DNA of 64,000 nucleotides, taken from the NCBI GenBank assembly GCA_021927905.1, contig BLLK01000062.1, positions 1,674,001 through 1,738,000 of the forward strand, given 5' to 3'. Below, piece after piece: positions 30,518 through 42,678 of this stretch; position 1 is the stretch's first letter, and each line of letters begins with the position of its first letter. Position numbers and translations under genes: made by a program. The notes below the pieces were generated by a model. It saw nothing but the letters and a program-made list of their open reading frames with translations. It searched no databases and had not been told where the DNA came from. This DNA comes from Chaetoceros tenuissimus (Eukaryota > Bacillariophyta > Thalassiosirophyceae > Chaetocerotales > Chaetocerotaceae).

Positions 30518-31541
30518 ATGGCTTCTACTTCAAGTCTTCCCCTATCTTCATGGTCAGATGACCTCAAACAGATTTCATCAAGCCTTCAACAGACGTCGAA
30601 ACAAATCCAAACTGAATTCAAAGAGTATGCAAAGGACTCTCAAGTAAAAGCCAAGTCAAATGAGAACGTTATTCCACTTCATCCGGAGGCGGACCCCATC
30701 AACATTCTCAAACGTATAGCTGCATTAGAAGCAACCATTGAGACACTAAAGAGCGATTGCGAGGACTATGTTCGTATCAGACCCAAACTTGCACAAGAAG
30801 TCACTGAAATACTCGTAGATAACTTTCTTGCCATTGAAGAGGTAGGCATCATTCACATTCCTTTAATGCCTTTTTGCCAACTCATATTGACTCTCTTTTT
30901 CAAAAATTTTGTAGCTTACACTTTTAACCAAGGGAAAGAATGCAAAGCTTGATTCTAATTTACAACAGTTGGCAATCAATGCTAATCGACAAAATGTCTT
31001 GTGGAAACGACACAATGCTGCTCTACCGAATACAAATGATGAATCATATAAATATTCTCGTCATACAGGTGAAGAACCAAGCAAAGATATCAACGATGAA
31101 AATGATGGTATCAGCTACAGTGAAGAGAGCTTTGCAGAAGAATCGTCATCTACCTGTCCACCAAAGGAGGTAGACAATTCAAAACGCAATTCAGCGTCAT
31201 TTCTTTCAATTTCTAGTAATGGCTATGGATCTATTCAAATCACACAAGAGGAATTTGATGAAATACCAATGAGGAAGAGGGGTAGATGCAAACTATCACA
31301 TTTGCAAAAGATTGCATTGTTTATCTATGAAGAGACTGTAGAACGTTATCAAAATGGGTACAGAGGTAAACATTTGAGAATTACAAGAGAGACTTGTCTG
31401 AAATACTGTGGTTCATTTCCTGGAATGAGTGGTGTGATTAAAAATTCATCACTTTGGCGTGATGCTGTGCAAAGTTTGGAGCATTTGGGTTTCATTATAA
31501 TGGATCCTTCGGATGGAACCATCAAGTTGACCGGTATATAA
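30518..31541 (+). CDS. SKA1: SKA1-like kinetochore protein
   Basis: Exons 30518-30841 and 30915-31541, joined over a 73-bp intron, give 316 residues. The N-terminal half is helical (LKQISSSLQQTSKQIQTEF and ILKRIAALEATIETLKSD) with a heptad pattern. The C-terminal 95 residues, from EEFDEIPMRKRGRCKL to the end, match the start of the SKA1 microtubule-binding winged-helix domain, where human SKA1 has a similar E-x-IP-x-x-x-(K/R)GR motif. SKA1 with SKA2 and SKA3 couples kinetochores to depolymerising microtubules. Human SKA1 is 255 residues; the extra length here is a polar linker. Assignment rests on a short motif plus architecture. Confidence 0.72.
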
Positions 31542-31662
31542 ATTTTATAACATTATCGACTGTACATACTTCTTTACTATTGTAGTAAATATGAATATGT
31601 GTGTTTTGATACGTACAAAAACTCTTTTAGCTTACATTAAGATGTGTAGCGAATAAGTTCTA

Positions 31663-33062
31663 TTAAAGTCCAGTAGGTGCGATTCCAACAAGTCGCTTGA
31701 TGAAATCATAAATGAACAACTGTATTGTTACAATCATTCCAACATGCAAAAAACGCTCTCTGATCCCAACAAAGAAGCCAGGAATACCATTTTCCTTCAT
31801 AATTTCATTTGCGAAATCAGAAGTTGTTTTGGAACCCTTTTCGGCGTTCATTACACTTAGAAGCATGTCTCCTGGTTGACTACTTATACAAGATAGAATA
31901 CTTGCCAACATTGCTGAAATGAGAGGAATAATCACTTTCCATTTATGACATATATCTGTTCCTAATGCAGCGAGAGTCGAATAGCTCATAGTTGTGAAAA
32001 TATCAAAGGATACATTTTTTGTAACAGTGTATGGAATTTGTTTGTAAAGCTGAGCAGGTAGAGATTTGAAGAATCCTTCAATACCTTCCTTCTTTACCAT
32101 TGTCAAACCTCCTCCAACCCATCCATTAGATCCCAGTTCTGGTTCTGCTACAAGACGAATTCTTAATGCTTCCATCGGACAAAGCATAATTGAGGCTGCA
32201 GTTCCTGCCATACCACCACAAATTACGAACCCCAATAGCTTCGACTTTATAAATGACAAGTTTGACATTGTAGCTGCCCAAGATAACATTAGAGCAACAA
32301 TTGGTTTTGATACTTCATATATTCCAAATTTGACTGCACCTTCAATTAGATATCCAACGGTAGTTGGTCCTAGTCCTGCAAGTAAGGCATTTGGACCTCC
32401 ATCATCTTTCATAATTTTAATTGCTGCCTTTACCATGCTTAAATCTTTGATTGATTCGTCAAGTTGCTTTCGTGTCTATTCATATGGGACTTTATTGTAA
32501 GATATAGTGTATATGGTATGAATGAAATATGCAAAAAAAAAGATTTACTCACCTTGATCACATCTACAGGTGTTGCAACTGTATGTGAGAAAGCTGCACA
32601 AATACCACCTGCCAGGTAGTATCTCCAAGCTCCAGGACCTGAAACAGCAATGAGACCCAGACTAGCTGCAAGTAAACTAGCTCCAGCAACTGTCACTTTT
32701 ATTTTGTTCTTGAGTCTCTTCTCAGCCTTTGCCAACTTCTTCATTTCTTTCTCGTGTGCACTGATATCCACCTCCTCAAGAGACTCTGATGGAGAATGGT
32801 TTGACATTTCTTTCTTTTCATCTTCATTCTTCTCGTTATTATCCAGGTTGAAGGAGACAGGTTGCATGTATAACTTCCGACTGGCACAATATTTCTCATC
32901 TATAGATGGAAGGTGCCAAAGCTGAGTCGGTAAAATTCTCGTTTGTGAAAGGAGTTTTGAAGGGGGTGATGTAGGATTCGTTTGGAATGCTTTTATAGGC
33001 GTAGCAACAAATAAAATTACCCACACTCTAGCTGCAATATTTGGATAAGACAGATACTTCAT
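31663..33062 (-). CDS. SLC25-type carrier with a plastid-like presequence
   Basis: Exons 33062-32553 and 32475-31663, joined over a 77-bp intron, give 440 residues. Three carrier repeats are visible: HTVATPVDVIKTRKQL, SIMLCPMEALRIRLV and SCISSQPGDMLLSVM. The P-x-(D/E)-x-(I/L)-(K/R) signature is clear in the first two, while the third is altered (QPGDMLLS). The overall pattern is closest to mitochondrial phosphate carriers. The N-terminus (KYLSYPNIAARVWVILFVATPIKAFQTNP) is a signal peptide followed by AFQTNP, which fits the ASAF-type plastid motif. A charged linker follows (residues about 85-125). Transport substrate unknown; phosphate is a guess. Confidence 0.83.
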
Positions 33063-33426
33063 TGTTGTGCTCTGTGATTTATTATTAATGATTTATCAAC
33101 TATCAATCACTAAAGGAAGCCATCAAATGAGAAATGCTAATGATATCTTAAACTCCTGTGCGTACTTGAACATCTGCTCATGTCAATCGCTTCTTCTTCA
33201 CTCTGTGCCAATTATCCGGGTCTTTTCTGATGACATCACAATGACGACACCATTAGACTCACGACTGAAAACATTTCGCATTTTTGATTTCTTTTATTGT
33301 AAGATTATAGATGCGAAAATAGAGCTAGTCTACTGCCTACTACAAGGCAATGAATACTTATACTATTGAAAAAGAATATTACACATATCGAAACAAATCA
33401 CAATAATTCGACAAATATTACGTAAA
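33063..33426. other. Intergenic, 5' of the carrier gene
   Basis: 364 bp between tandem minus-strand genes. A 100-codon plus-strand open frame covers much of it but looks random in composition. Nothing recognised. Confidence 0.4.
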
Positions 33427-34979
33427 TTAGAAACTTATTTCACTCATATCATCAGCATTAGGATGTGCATTTTCTTCCGGTAACCCGCGGTTTCGAACTT
33501 GTTCAGTAGGTTGCACTGTCCCTGTTGGTTGCTGTTGCTGCTGTTGTTGTGCTGAGCTCGAGTTCTCTAATATCAAATCGAAGAAATCGAAATTATTTTG
33601 CCCCTGACTTTCTTTACTCTCTAATGATTCCATGTCAACATTGACTTCTGTCTCATCATTCAATCCCTTGTTTGCAACTCGAACTGTGTCCAAATCATGA
33701 GCACTCGTGTGTTCAAAATTACCCAAGTCTTTGAGTGATGAGATTGATACCCCACCAGAGTCTGAGTTCACCTCTACAGCACCTGGATGTATTGCTTGTC
33801 CATTTCGTCTCTTGTTGACAGCTCGTCCAGCAACAAATAGGGTTACCAGCGACGCTGCACCGAGAGCAACATAGACAGCCATCAGTCCTCCATTAGGCCC
33901 TCCTTCTTCGGGATCTTCGCCATCGGGGCTCATAGACGTTGGACTTGAAGTCGGTGCAAAAACATCATCAGGAACAAACGATATTTTCTGAATAGCTGGA
34001 TGCGCATCCACAAACTCGTCATTGAGCATCCCATCTTTGATTTTCTGCAAAATCTCCGGTCCAAATAAAGATGGCTCTCCGTCAACATAATACGACATTC
34101 TTCCTTGAATCATGGTACAGTCAGAGTCTGCGCTTACTATGTCACATTCTGAAAAAAAAAGACAGAATATCAGATACATAATTTATTCAACAATATAGTT
34201 TGTGAATAATGCAAACACTTACCTCGACCCATGGGGTTATCATTTGGTTCCGAGCTCAGCGCTTGCATGGCAGTATTACTCTCAGCTGATTCACCAGCGG
34301 TCTCCACTGCTGCAGCACCGGTCCTATGGGAAATATGAAATATCCCACCTCGCGATTCTGAACATTGAGGAGTCATATAATTTCTTCCAATCACTTTTAA
34401 CATTTTCATTTCAAGAGCAGGAATGATATCACTCATCATGGATGCTGAACTATTTGGATCTGTTTCAATTGCATACTTGTATCGGAGCACTGTTGCTGGT
34501 AAATTCCCAGAGTTACCCATTATTCCAGTGACAATATTCACACCACCACAAGTTGGTTGCATGGTAGCTGTAGGTGGAGCAGTTGGAGATGATGTCGGTA
34601 TCTTTTGCGCTGGGGTTGGTGCTGATGTGGGTGCTTTTGTCGGACTGAATGTGGGCGCCATTGTCGGACTGAATGTGGGCGCCATTGTCGGTGAAGGTGT
34701 TGATATAACAGGACTTCTCGTTGGTGGATTCGTTACATCAGGTGGATTTTTATCATCAGGATTGTGATCATGTCTATCATCATCCTCATCTTCAAACCTA
34801 CTAGTGATTTGAGGGGCTGCTCGTCGTGCAACCCGAAGCATGGAATTCTTTTCAATTTCTGCATTCTTTATTCGTGTTCTCTCTTGTATTTCTTGCCCTA
34901 GGCAGAATACAACTGAGAAAATACAAAGCAAAAGAAACAGATACATTACAGAATATTGATGTCTAGTTCGTCGCTGCAT
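33427..34979 (-). CDS. Type I membrane protein with PT-rich stalk and poly-Gln tail
   Basis: Exons 34979-34223 and 34148-33427, joined over a 74-bp intron, give 492 residues. The start is chosen at MQRRTRHQ because it sets up a signal sequence (VMYLFLLLCIFSVVFCLGQ). Residues about 80-135 hold Pro/Thr repeats (SPTMAPTF twice, then SPTKAPT), a motif common in diatom surface proteins. A folded region with CGGVNIV and EILQKIKDG follows. A membrane helix (GGLMAVYVALGAASLVTLFVAG) and a basic stop-transfer RAVNKRR come next, then an acidic cytosolic tail with a Gln run near residue 465. It could be a surface receptor or frustule-associated protein; function unknown. Confidence 0.75.
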
Positions 34980-35600
34980 TTTGTTGATAATAGTGGTTGA
35001 TTTTTTGTTGAAGTCGTTTCTTATATTAGACTTCTCTCGATGAGATGGCTTTAGGTTGAAAAAGGGCTTCCCTCTAGTTGACACAAGACCTAATTCTTAG
35101 TGGTGCTGTATGATGTGCTGATAATAATATATATCAGCAGCTATCGATAAAACCAAAAGACCAGTTGGAGAGATTGTTGCGTATTATTTGTTGATAACAC
35201 AACAGCCTTCGCTGCACAAGAATTCAGTTGCAAAGAGATTCAAGTATTTCAATAATTGCACACTTAATAAGTGACATTGCCTTCGTCGAGGTGCTCGCTT
35301 TGATACGAATGGCTCGAATATGTGAGTAAAGTACTGCATTGGAAAAGGCCTTTTTTGGGGGGCTTTTAAATTTTGACATTTATCAGATTGGCGAATTTAG
35401 CTGAGATTTCTTTTTCCTTCTCCTTCCCTCTCCCATTCATTTGAATTTGCCGTTTTTCTCATCCATCTTTTTGTTGATTTTGCATTTGTTGATATCATTC
35501 ACGTGGTGTAGACTCTACAACTTCTGCAACTCATTATTTCTAAAACAAGTTCATCTAGCGTTCGTCGATCAAAGTCTTCATTCTAAAAGCAGGAACTCAA
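34980..35600. promoter_or_regulatory. Divergent region between the PT-rich membrane protein and CS-domain genes
   Basis: 621 bp. The part nearest the plus-strand gene is pyrimidine-rich (35410-35480), as in a 5' UTR. I see no gene or named motif. Confidence 0.4.
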
Positions 35601-36227
35601 ATGGCAAGCGAAGAAAGTTCACAGCAACCTACTCCAGCAGATGCAGAGTCTACTTCTGCTCTCCGAGACAACATCGAGTCAAAAGGAAAGAACGCATACT
35701 ATTTCGCGCATGCAAAAACTCCCAATGGTCCAAAATGGGATGGTAAAGCAGAACCTCGTCTATTGGCAAAACATTCATCCATAGAAAACGGAGACTTGGC
35801 AGAATCAACAGAATCGATGCATATCAGCCACGATGAAGCCAAGAATCTCATCAAAAGTCTGAAACAAAAGACAGCAACTTTTGACTTTTCAAAAAGTAAT
35901 ATTACAAAATATGCTTTTCTAGATGATGGACCAAAGGTTAAGATATACATTGAACTCAAGGGTGTAGGAGAAATATGTGTCAATGATGATGACATTTCAT
36001 TGACTTGGGATGAAAGAAGTTTCGGTCTGGTTGTCAGAAACTACAAAGAAGAAGGAAAAGATGAAGCCGAGGTGAAATCTTTGCACTTTGGTAGATTGCA
36101 CGCGGCAATCAAAAAGGCCAGCTTCAAAAAGAAGTCAGATAAGATAATTGTCATCCTCACAAAGTCAGAAGAAGGTGACTGGCCAAACATCGGGGCGAAA
36201 GGAGATCCTGAGCATGAATTAGTTTAG
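35601..36227 (+). CDS. CS-domain protein related to calcyclin-binding protein (CacyBP/SIP)
   Basis: Single exon, 208 residues. The N-terminal 90 residues are polar. Residues about 95-190 form a CS (p23/alpha-crystallin-like) domain: ITKYAFLDDGPKVKIYIEL, then LTWDERSFGLVV and KIIVILTKSEEGDW. In CacyBP/SIP the equivalent motif is YAWDQSDKFVKIYITL followed by FTERSFDLLV. CS domains bind Hsp90, Siah or Skp1-type partners. The C-terminal SGS domain of full CacyBP seems absent or very short here. Confidence 0.8.
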   Translation: MASEESSQQPTPADAESTSALRDNIESKGKNAYYFAHAKTPNGPKWDGKAEPRLLAKHSSIENGDLAESTESMHISHDEAKNLIKSLKQKTATFDFSKSNITKYAFLDDGPKVKIYIELKGVGEICVNDDDISLTWDERSFGLVVRNYKEEGKDEAEVKSLHFGRLHAAIKKASFKKKSDKIIVILTKSEEGDWPNIGAKGDPEHELV

Positions 36228-36460
36228 TTATGGATATCCAATTCTATATTCATATGATATTATAATATTTATATGATATCCACATTACAGTAGGGACATA
36301 ATGCTAAGAAATTCATCATAGGCTATGTTGTGTCAAGTACTATTGTGCTTTTGCTTACAAACCACTCTAACATGTCAATGTACCTACTAGTAATACAAAG
36401 CAAGGTAGCCTATCATGTTAGTAGCTATACATTGTTTACTTTTAGTTCTCTACCCTCTAT

Positions 36461-37444
36461 TTACTTCAATGCTGCAACTCCACTGAATGAATATTCTGCA
36501 GGGCCAGTCATATAAATCTTGTTGTTACTTTCTCTCCATTCAATGAAAAGATCTCCACCAGGTAGAGTAACTCTAACAGCACTTCCCTCTCCCTCAGGAC
36601 GTGGAATCTTTCCTGCTCTGATAGCAGCTACTACGAGAGCACAGGTACCTGTTCCACAAGCAAGAGTTGGCCCTGCACCTCTCTCCCATACCTTCATCTT
36701 AAGGTGAGTGTCACTCATTACCTGAACGAATTCAACATTTGTCTTTGCTGGAAAGCTAGGGTGAGCCTCAAGTGCTGGTCCATCAACTTCAAAGTCAATA
36801 TCATTCTCAAGATCATCCACAAAAATGATTGCGTGAGGATTTCCCATTGAAACTGCAGATACTTTGAATGTCTTTCCATTAGCTTCAATCTCTTGCTCTA
36901 CAACACTGTCAAATTCTGCATTTGCCTCAAGAGTAGTTGGAACATCCGATGCCTTAAGAATTGGCTCACCCATGTCTACAGTAACTCCTCCATCCTTGTT
37001 CATTACAGGAATGATTGGACCTGCAAGAGTATTGATTCTGTATGATTCTGTATCCTCACCAAGATCACGCAAGAAAGCAGCAAGACATCTAATACCATTT
37101 CCACACATCTCTGGCTCAGATCCATCAGAGTTGTAGATTCTCATACTAAAGTCATATTCGTCTTCTTTTCCTTCAGGCGGGGCAAGCGCGAAGATGACTC
37201 CATCGCCTCCGACGCAGAAGTTTCGGTTGCAAAGTTTAGCAGATTGCTCAGAAGTAAGTGGTGGGTCCTGAGCATCACGAGCGTCAACAAGGATGAAATC
37301 ATTTCCAAGACCTTCATACTTTGAGATTTCAATCTTCTCGGCGTTTAGTTTTGTACTCATTCGTGAAGCACTACTTGGAGATACCCATGCATTAGCCGAT
37401 GAAAGAGAAAGGAGGAATGTACAAGCAGCAGCAAAAGATTTCAT
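36461..37444 (-). CDS. DAPF: Diaminopimelate epimerase DapF, plastid-targeted
   Basis: Single exon, 327 residues. It converts LL- to meso-diaminopimelate in lysine synthesis. Both catalytic cysteines are in place: MCGNGIRC (Cys114) and [12 protein letters not shown] near residue 265. The substrate motifs YEGLGNDF and GNPHAI are also visible. The leader [23 protein letters not shown] is a signal peptide with an A-W variant of the ASAF motif, so plastid import is expected. The N-terminus of the mature enzyme starts near MSTKL. Length fits the family (about 275) plus the leader. Confidence 0.95.
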   Translation of the reverse strand: MKSFAAACTFLLSLSSANAWVSPSSASRMSTKLNAEKIEISKYEGLGNDFILVDARDAQDPPLTSEQSAKLCNRNFCVGGDGVIFALAPPEGKEDEYDFSMRIYNSDGSEPEMCGNGIRCLAAFLRDLGEDTESYRINTLAGPIIPVMNKDGGVTVDMGEPILKASDVPTTLEANAEFDSVVEQEIEANGKTFKVSAVSMGNPHAIIFVDDLENDIDFEVDGPALEAHPSFPAKTNVEFVQVMSDTHLKMKVWERGAGPTLACGTGTCALVVAAIRAGKIPRPEGEGSAVRVTLPGGDLFIEWRESNNKIYMTGPAEYSFSGVAALK

Positions 37445-37718
37445 GATATTGGTGGTGAAATAAAACTCGAAGTATGAAGAATGGTAAAGAAGAAATGAAG
37501 AATCAAATCGCTGATAGCTGGATGATAAGCTAGAGAGGAATTTGATGTGTGGCTGGGGATCTTGCCGTTATCTTATTTTCAACGTTTCTATTTTTAGTCA
37601 CTTTTCTTCTTTTTCATGTTCACCACAAAGACACATACATGATACATCACCAAATAAAAATAATGTCAGAAACTGGGTAGATAAACTGATATTATATAGA
37701 GAGATAATTCTACCCGCT

Positions 37719-40700
37719 TTAAAGAAGACCATCAATGGATCGTAAAGCGTTTGCAGCTGTATCGAAGATTGAGATGGTATGTTTGGAGCACTCAGCGACA
37801 TCACAGGCCGCTTCCTTTGGATTAATCCTTATCATTGTCACTTTACCTGTTGAATTATTATCATTCATTCCTGAAAGAACATCTTGCAGGACTTCCAAGC
37901 CTTCGCTTCGGATTGCTGGTACATTTTTCCCAGCACCTATCTCGAGAATTACTAGCTTTTTGCCATTCATAATGACATCTTTCTCGACATTTGCTTCCCA
38001 TGTTTGATAACGCTCTCTCTCGATATTGATCGAATCCAAAACATTTCTATCCGTGTCATGGAATAAGAGAACATTAGGACGTGCTGGAAGATTACAATGC
38101 TTGCATGTAATTGAATGCACTGCTTCTTCAACACAAAATGTTTCCGTGCAACATTCCTTCGTTGTATTAGAATTTTCTACCATATTGTGCCATTTCTGCC
38201 ACGCACTTCCTTCGCGTTTTTCGCCCTCAACAAATCCAACGCCAGAACTGCAACGAAATTCCTCTGCCTTGCCATGAATTTCACATATTGTATTTTGAAA
38301 ACACTCTGCTGAACCAAATAGGCCATCGACATTTGATGAATAAATCCACCAAGGAGACACTCCAGAATTGCCGGCGAGACGTAACTTCCCACCACCACAC
38401 CATTTCGTAAGAATTTTGTAGCCTTCGTGAGGTTCTACGGACGAGTAAGTCCTTGCAAAGTTTGACCAAAATGTTTGAAAATTCTCAGTCTCATCAACCA
38501 ACCTCAAAGGATTGCACAAATGTTGGTATTTATCTGGCATCTCTTGATAAGTCGAGAGTCCTGACTCAGCTGAGAGGCCAGCTCCACAAGTAATTAGCAG
38601 GTAGTCTGCGTCTTTAAGTACTGCACTTGCCTTCCATATTTGCTCATCGAAAGAAGCAAGTTCCATACCTTCACCAGCTGCTACAACGATCTCCTTCGGC
38701 ATTCCATTAGAATCCAATATCGTACAACAATCAAGTGTATTGATGTCCTTAATATCCATAGGTATTGACGACAAAAACGATGGTAAAATGGTGTCTTCGT
38801 GTATATTTTCAATAGACCAAACAGACATTCTTTGGTCATAGCCCGAAGCATATAATCTAAACCCCGAATTGCTGTTTCCACCAATGCGAATTCCTTTGAT
38901 TGCACTTGCGCATGATTCTTTGAATCTTCTAACACTTCTCAATTTTGCAGTACTTTGCAAATCAATGACACTACATGATATTGCTTGATCATCTCCCCCG
39001 GTAGCAACGATCAGCCTTTTATAACTAGAGGACTTTAGAAGTGCCACTGAAATTGAATTCACACCTGCTTGGTTGGCTCTATAAGAGAGTACCGGTAATG
39101 TAGGAGGATTTGATAGATCAGTAAGGTCAAAGCTCCAAACTTCGACTGTACCACCTGTATTTCCTACACAGGCAACAATTTGATCATCCGATACCCTCGA
39201 AAGCGCTATTGATAGAATCGGCCTTTTACCTATTTACAAGATGCAGTATTTTATGTGTGAGATTAAAATGAAACAGAGAATAAGGTCTCAGAAAAAACTT
39301 ACCTTGTGCCAGCAAATGACTTTTGAATCTAATCGCCTTTTCGATGTTCTCCGAGACAAGCATTAGATGTATTCCACCATCCGAGTCTCCGGATAGAACA
39401 AAATGCGACATATCATTACTATTCAATGGGAGTGCATCTACAGCATTCATTCTTTGGTCAATTGACGGATACTCTTGGAGCAAATTCGTTCCAAGAAATG
39501 TGACACTAAAACAAGTAGGAAATTCATCAACTCGATAGAAAGAAGCGAATACTTTTCCTCCTGCCAAACAAAGAATGGAAGATTTCGAATTGTTGTGTCT
39601 CGATGAACATACAGCCCTGATGCAACTTTCATGCGGGGGAAGCTCTGTCTCCACTGCAACAATTCCATCCGTAATAGAATACATTTTGGCAGTGCAATCA
39701 TTAGATCCTGAAACCATGAGTACTTTGTTTTCCGAAGAGGTAGCACAAAATGCAATATCTAGAACTGTTTCACCGTGGTTTGGTAAACCATAGCTGAGGG
39801 AACATATTTGATCACAAGCTTCTCTTTCAGCATAACTGTTGTGGAACAAAATTTCATTTGGGCCATTCTTACTCGAATTCAGAATTACCATTGAGTGAGA
39901 GGACGGAGACAGGCCGGAATTAAAGTCAATGAGCAAATCCAGCTCTCTATTCCTCCCTCCTGTATCTACACATAAAAGTTGATATCCCTCGGACTGATTC
40001 CACACAATATATTTGTTTCCATGATATCCTCCAACAACAATGCTTTTGTTGACACGCCAAATACGAGATATACCAGTAAGGCATGGTACGGGTTTTCGAA
40101 TTACACTTGATAATTTGAATACACCTTCATTTTGACTTAATTTTGTTTCATGAATGTAACCATCATTGCCGACAGATAAAATACCGTCTGGGATTTGAAT
40201 CATATCCATGATATATTCCTTCTTATGCGTGTATGAAAGTACATCGTCAGCATGTTGAATTTCTTGGTCTGAGACTGAGGCACAATTAAACACTGCTAGG
40301 TTCCCTCTAGAATCCCCAGTGAATAGAATTTGGGTTTCCTTGTCATAGTGAAATGCCATTGGAATACCTAAATTTAAGCCTTTCCTAAACATTGACAAGG
40401 CTGATCGTAGAGAAGGGTCCCTATTTTGAGGCACATTCCACCAAAGTATCAAACCTTTGATATGAAAAGATAATAAATTGCAATTATCTATCCAATGCAA
40501 AGATTGTATTGCTGGATATTTGGGGTCACCGAACACAGAATGGCTGTTAGATTCGTCGATTGGTGCAAGCACTACTTCGCCTTTTGATGTTGCAATGGCT
40601 ACTGATGTTCGATCCGGTCGAACAGAGATACATGCCCCTTTGCTAGGGTCAAGAAAGTGTTCATTGCTTTTAATTCTTTTCGACCAAGGACAAAGTTTCG

Positions 40701-42327
40701 TTATTTCCCTAGAATTTACATCAATATTCAACAGCATTCCAGCCCTTGTTGCTACAATAACCTTGGAAGTTTTGAATTCTCCAAACAAGTCAATCCCGCA
40801 CACTATTTGTTGATGACTCTTTGGCTTTGCCTTCTTCTTTTTCTTTTTCTTCGTGCCAGTCTCTTGACAACACTTATCATGAACTACTTCGATGTTCACT
40901 TTTGGCTCATCTTCAACTTTTGAAATCAAGTTCTGATCATCTTGAGGAATCTGCAATGAATTTAATGTCATTGAAGGGTTCAAAGCCTGTACATCTATCT
41001 TTGAATCAAGGTACGCAGGATTGTTTGCAATATGATATCCAATATCCCAAAGTTTTGAGGTACCATCATTTCCACCAGTTATCATGACGCCGTTTTGAAA
41101 TGATTTTACACACCAAATACTTTGGCAGACATGCCCCTTTAACATGGAAATTTGATTGCCATTTTCTAGGTCCCATATTCTCACAGTGGAATCTTCCCCA
41201 ACAGACGCAATCACCGTTTCAATATATACTCCACGAATGGTTTTGGAAAGTGACACAATAGAAGAGTCCCAAATACGAGCAGTGTGACCATATCCAGTCC
41301 ACTGTAGTTTAAATGACTTTTCCTCGTTGCACAGATCTCTTACGTATTGGAGAGACTCAGATGCTTCGAGCGAGCTCAAATCAGATGAATTCTTTTGGCA
41401 CCATAGACGAACTGTTCTATCATCACTTGTAGAGACTAACACATTCCCTTGCATCCTCACTGAATGAATAACACCTTCATGACCGCGGAGTCGATGTATC
41501 ACATTTTTTTGTACAATTATATTTTCATGCTCTTCAAAGACTTTTATACAATCTTTCTCATCTAGAACATTCCATACGAGAACCTCATTAAATACTGTCC
41601 CAACAATCACTGCTAGTTCTAGATTTTCAACTTTTTCAGCGCCATCTTTGGTTGCCCATCCAAATAGTTGCAAAGAATAAGTGATGCATCGGACATTGCA
41701 AACAACTCGGCGCTTCAATTTCGGAACTAGATAAAGGTTTTGGTCTATCCTTAAATCGAACTTCATGATATATACCACATTATTCATTGTTCCTATTGCA
41801 GCATTGATAGATGACATGGATGATTCATCACTCCTTGAAATGAATGCCTTCACATCGAAAATCCAATCACCTGCAAGAAATGCTTCAATATTTCCCTTTG
41901 AAGTTTGAATGGGTATCGTATGGAATTGACAGTATTCACCAAGCAGATCGTCTGAATTTCTGTCAATGAGTAAGAAAGAGAGCTTTCTACCTCCAAAAAT
42001 CAGCCACACATCCTTTCTTTTTCCTTCCATTTCAACATTTCCACAACATTTCTTGATGCCATGAATGGTGCCTCCTTCATGATCGTTCCAAATAATGAAA
42101 TTATGTGTCCTTCTTTTTCCACTGACATGTTCCACATTCAGTTCTATCCATGGTCCGCGTCCACTCAAGGATGATGTAGGTAGAATTTCACTATCGTCAG
42201 ATTCAAGCAATGCAACCGCTGTAACTGGTCCTATCAATTTCTCTTTCTTGAAAATTTGCTTGTGTGGACGGAAATAGTTCTGACTTCCATATTCTGGCTC
42301 TAGAATCACTTCTTCTGTTTCAGCCAT
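37719..42327 (-). CDS. WDR6-type WD40 protein fused to a C-terminal sirtuin (SIR2) domain
   Basis: Exons 42327-39303 and 39229-37719, joined over a 73-bp intron at compatible phase, give 1511 residues. Residues 1-1200 are WD40 repeats of WDR6 type: HEGVIHSVRMQGNVLVSTSDDRTVRLW-like, GHTARIWD, GEDSTVRIWDL, GGNDGTSKLWDI and GGYHGNKYIVWN. WDR6/Trm734 partners FTSJ1/Trm7 in 2'-O-methylation of the tRNA wobble base. The second exon continues the WD repeats and then, without a break, a sirtuin domain at about 1215-1511 (DNA 38612-37722): ITCGAGLSAESGLSTY, SSNVDGLF and EIHGKAEEFRC keep the NAD-binding Gly-Ala-Gly, the Asn-Val-Asp and the His-Gly. A CKHC pair may bind zinc. The fusion is unusual. Confidence 0.85.
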
Positions 42328-42678
42328 AGTTCAGCCTTCTAATTCAACTCGTACAATTGGTGAATAATACGAGTACCACCTTAATAATGAAGTTGAAAGA
42401 ATAAGTAAAGAATGAGTGGAGGTTCATGAATCATGAAGGAGTTGCTTTTCTGTTGAATGACAGACGAAAGAGGTTAAAGGAGGGGGAGGGGAACGGAAGA
42501 AGACCTTGATTGAACTTTGCACTTTCCATTTTCAAATAAAGTTTGACCTATGAAACCATTTTGTGCAAATTATACTTATGCCACTATTACTCTACAAAAT
42601 ACAATGTAAAATTAAAGATATGATTTTGTACTAGTAAAAATTACAGTGCTACGCTACGGATACACGAGTACTTATTGG

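Noticed and set aside
33067-33369. 100-codon plus-strand frame in the gap beside the carrier gene
   Set aside because: Composition looks random and no family or signal peptide is convincing.
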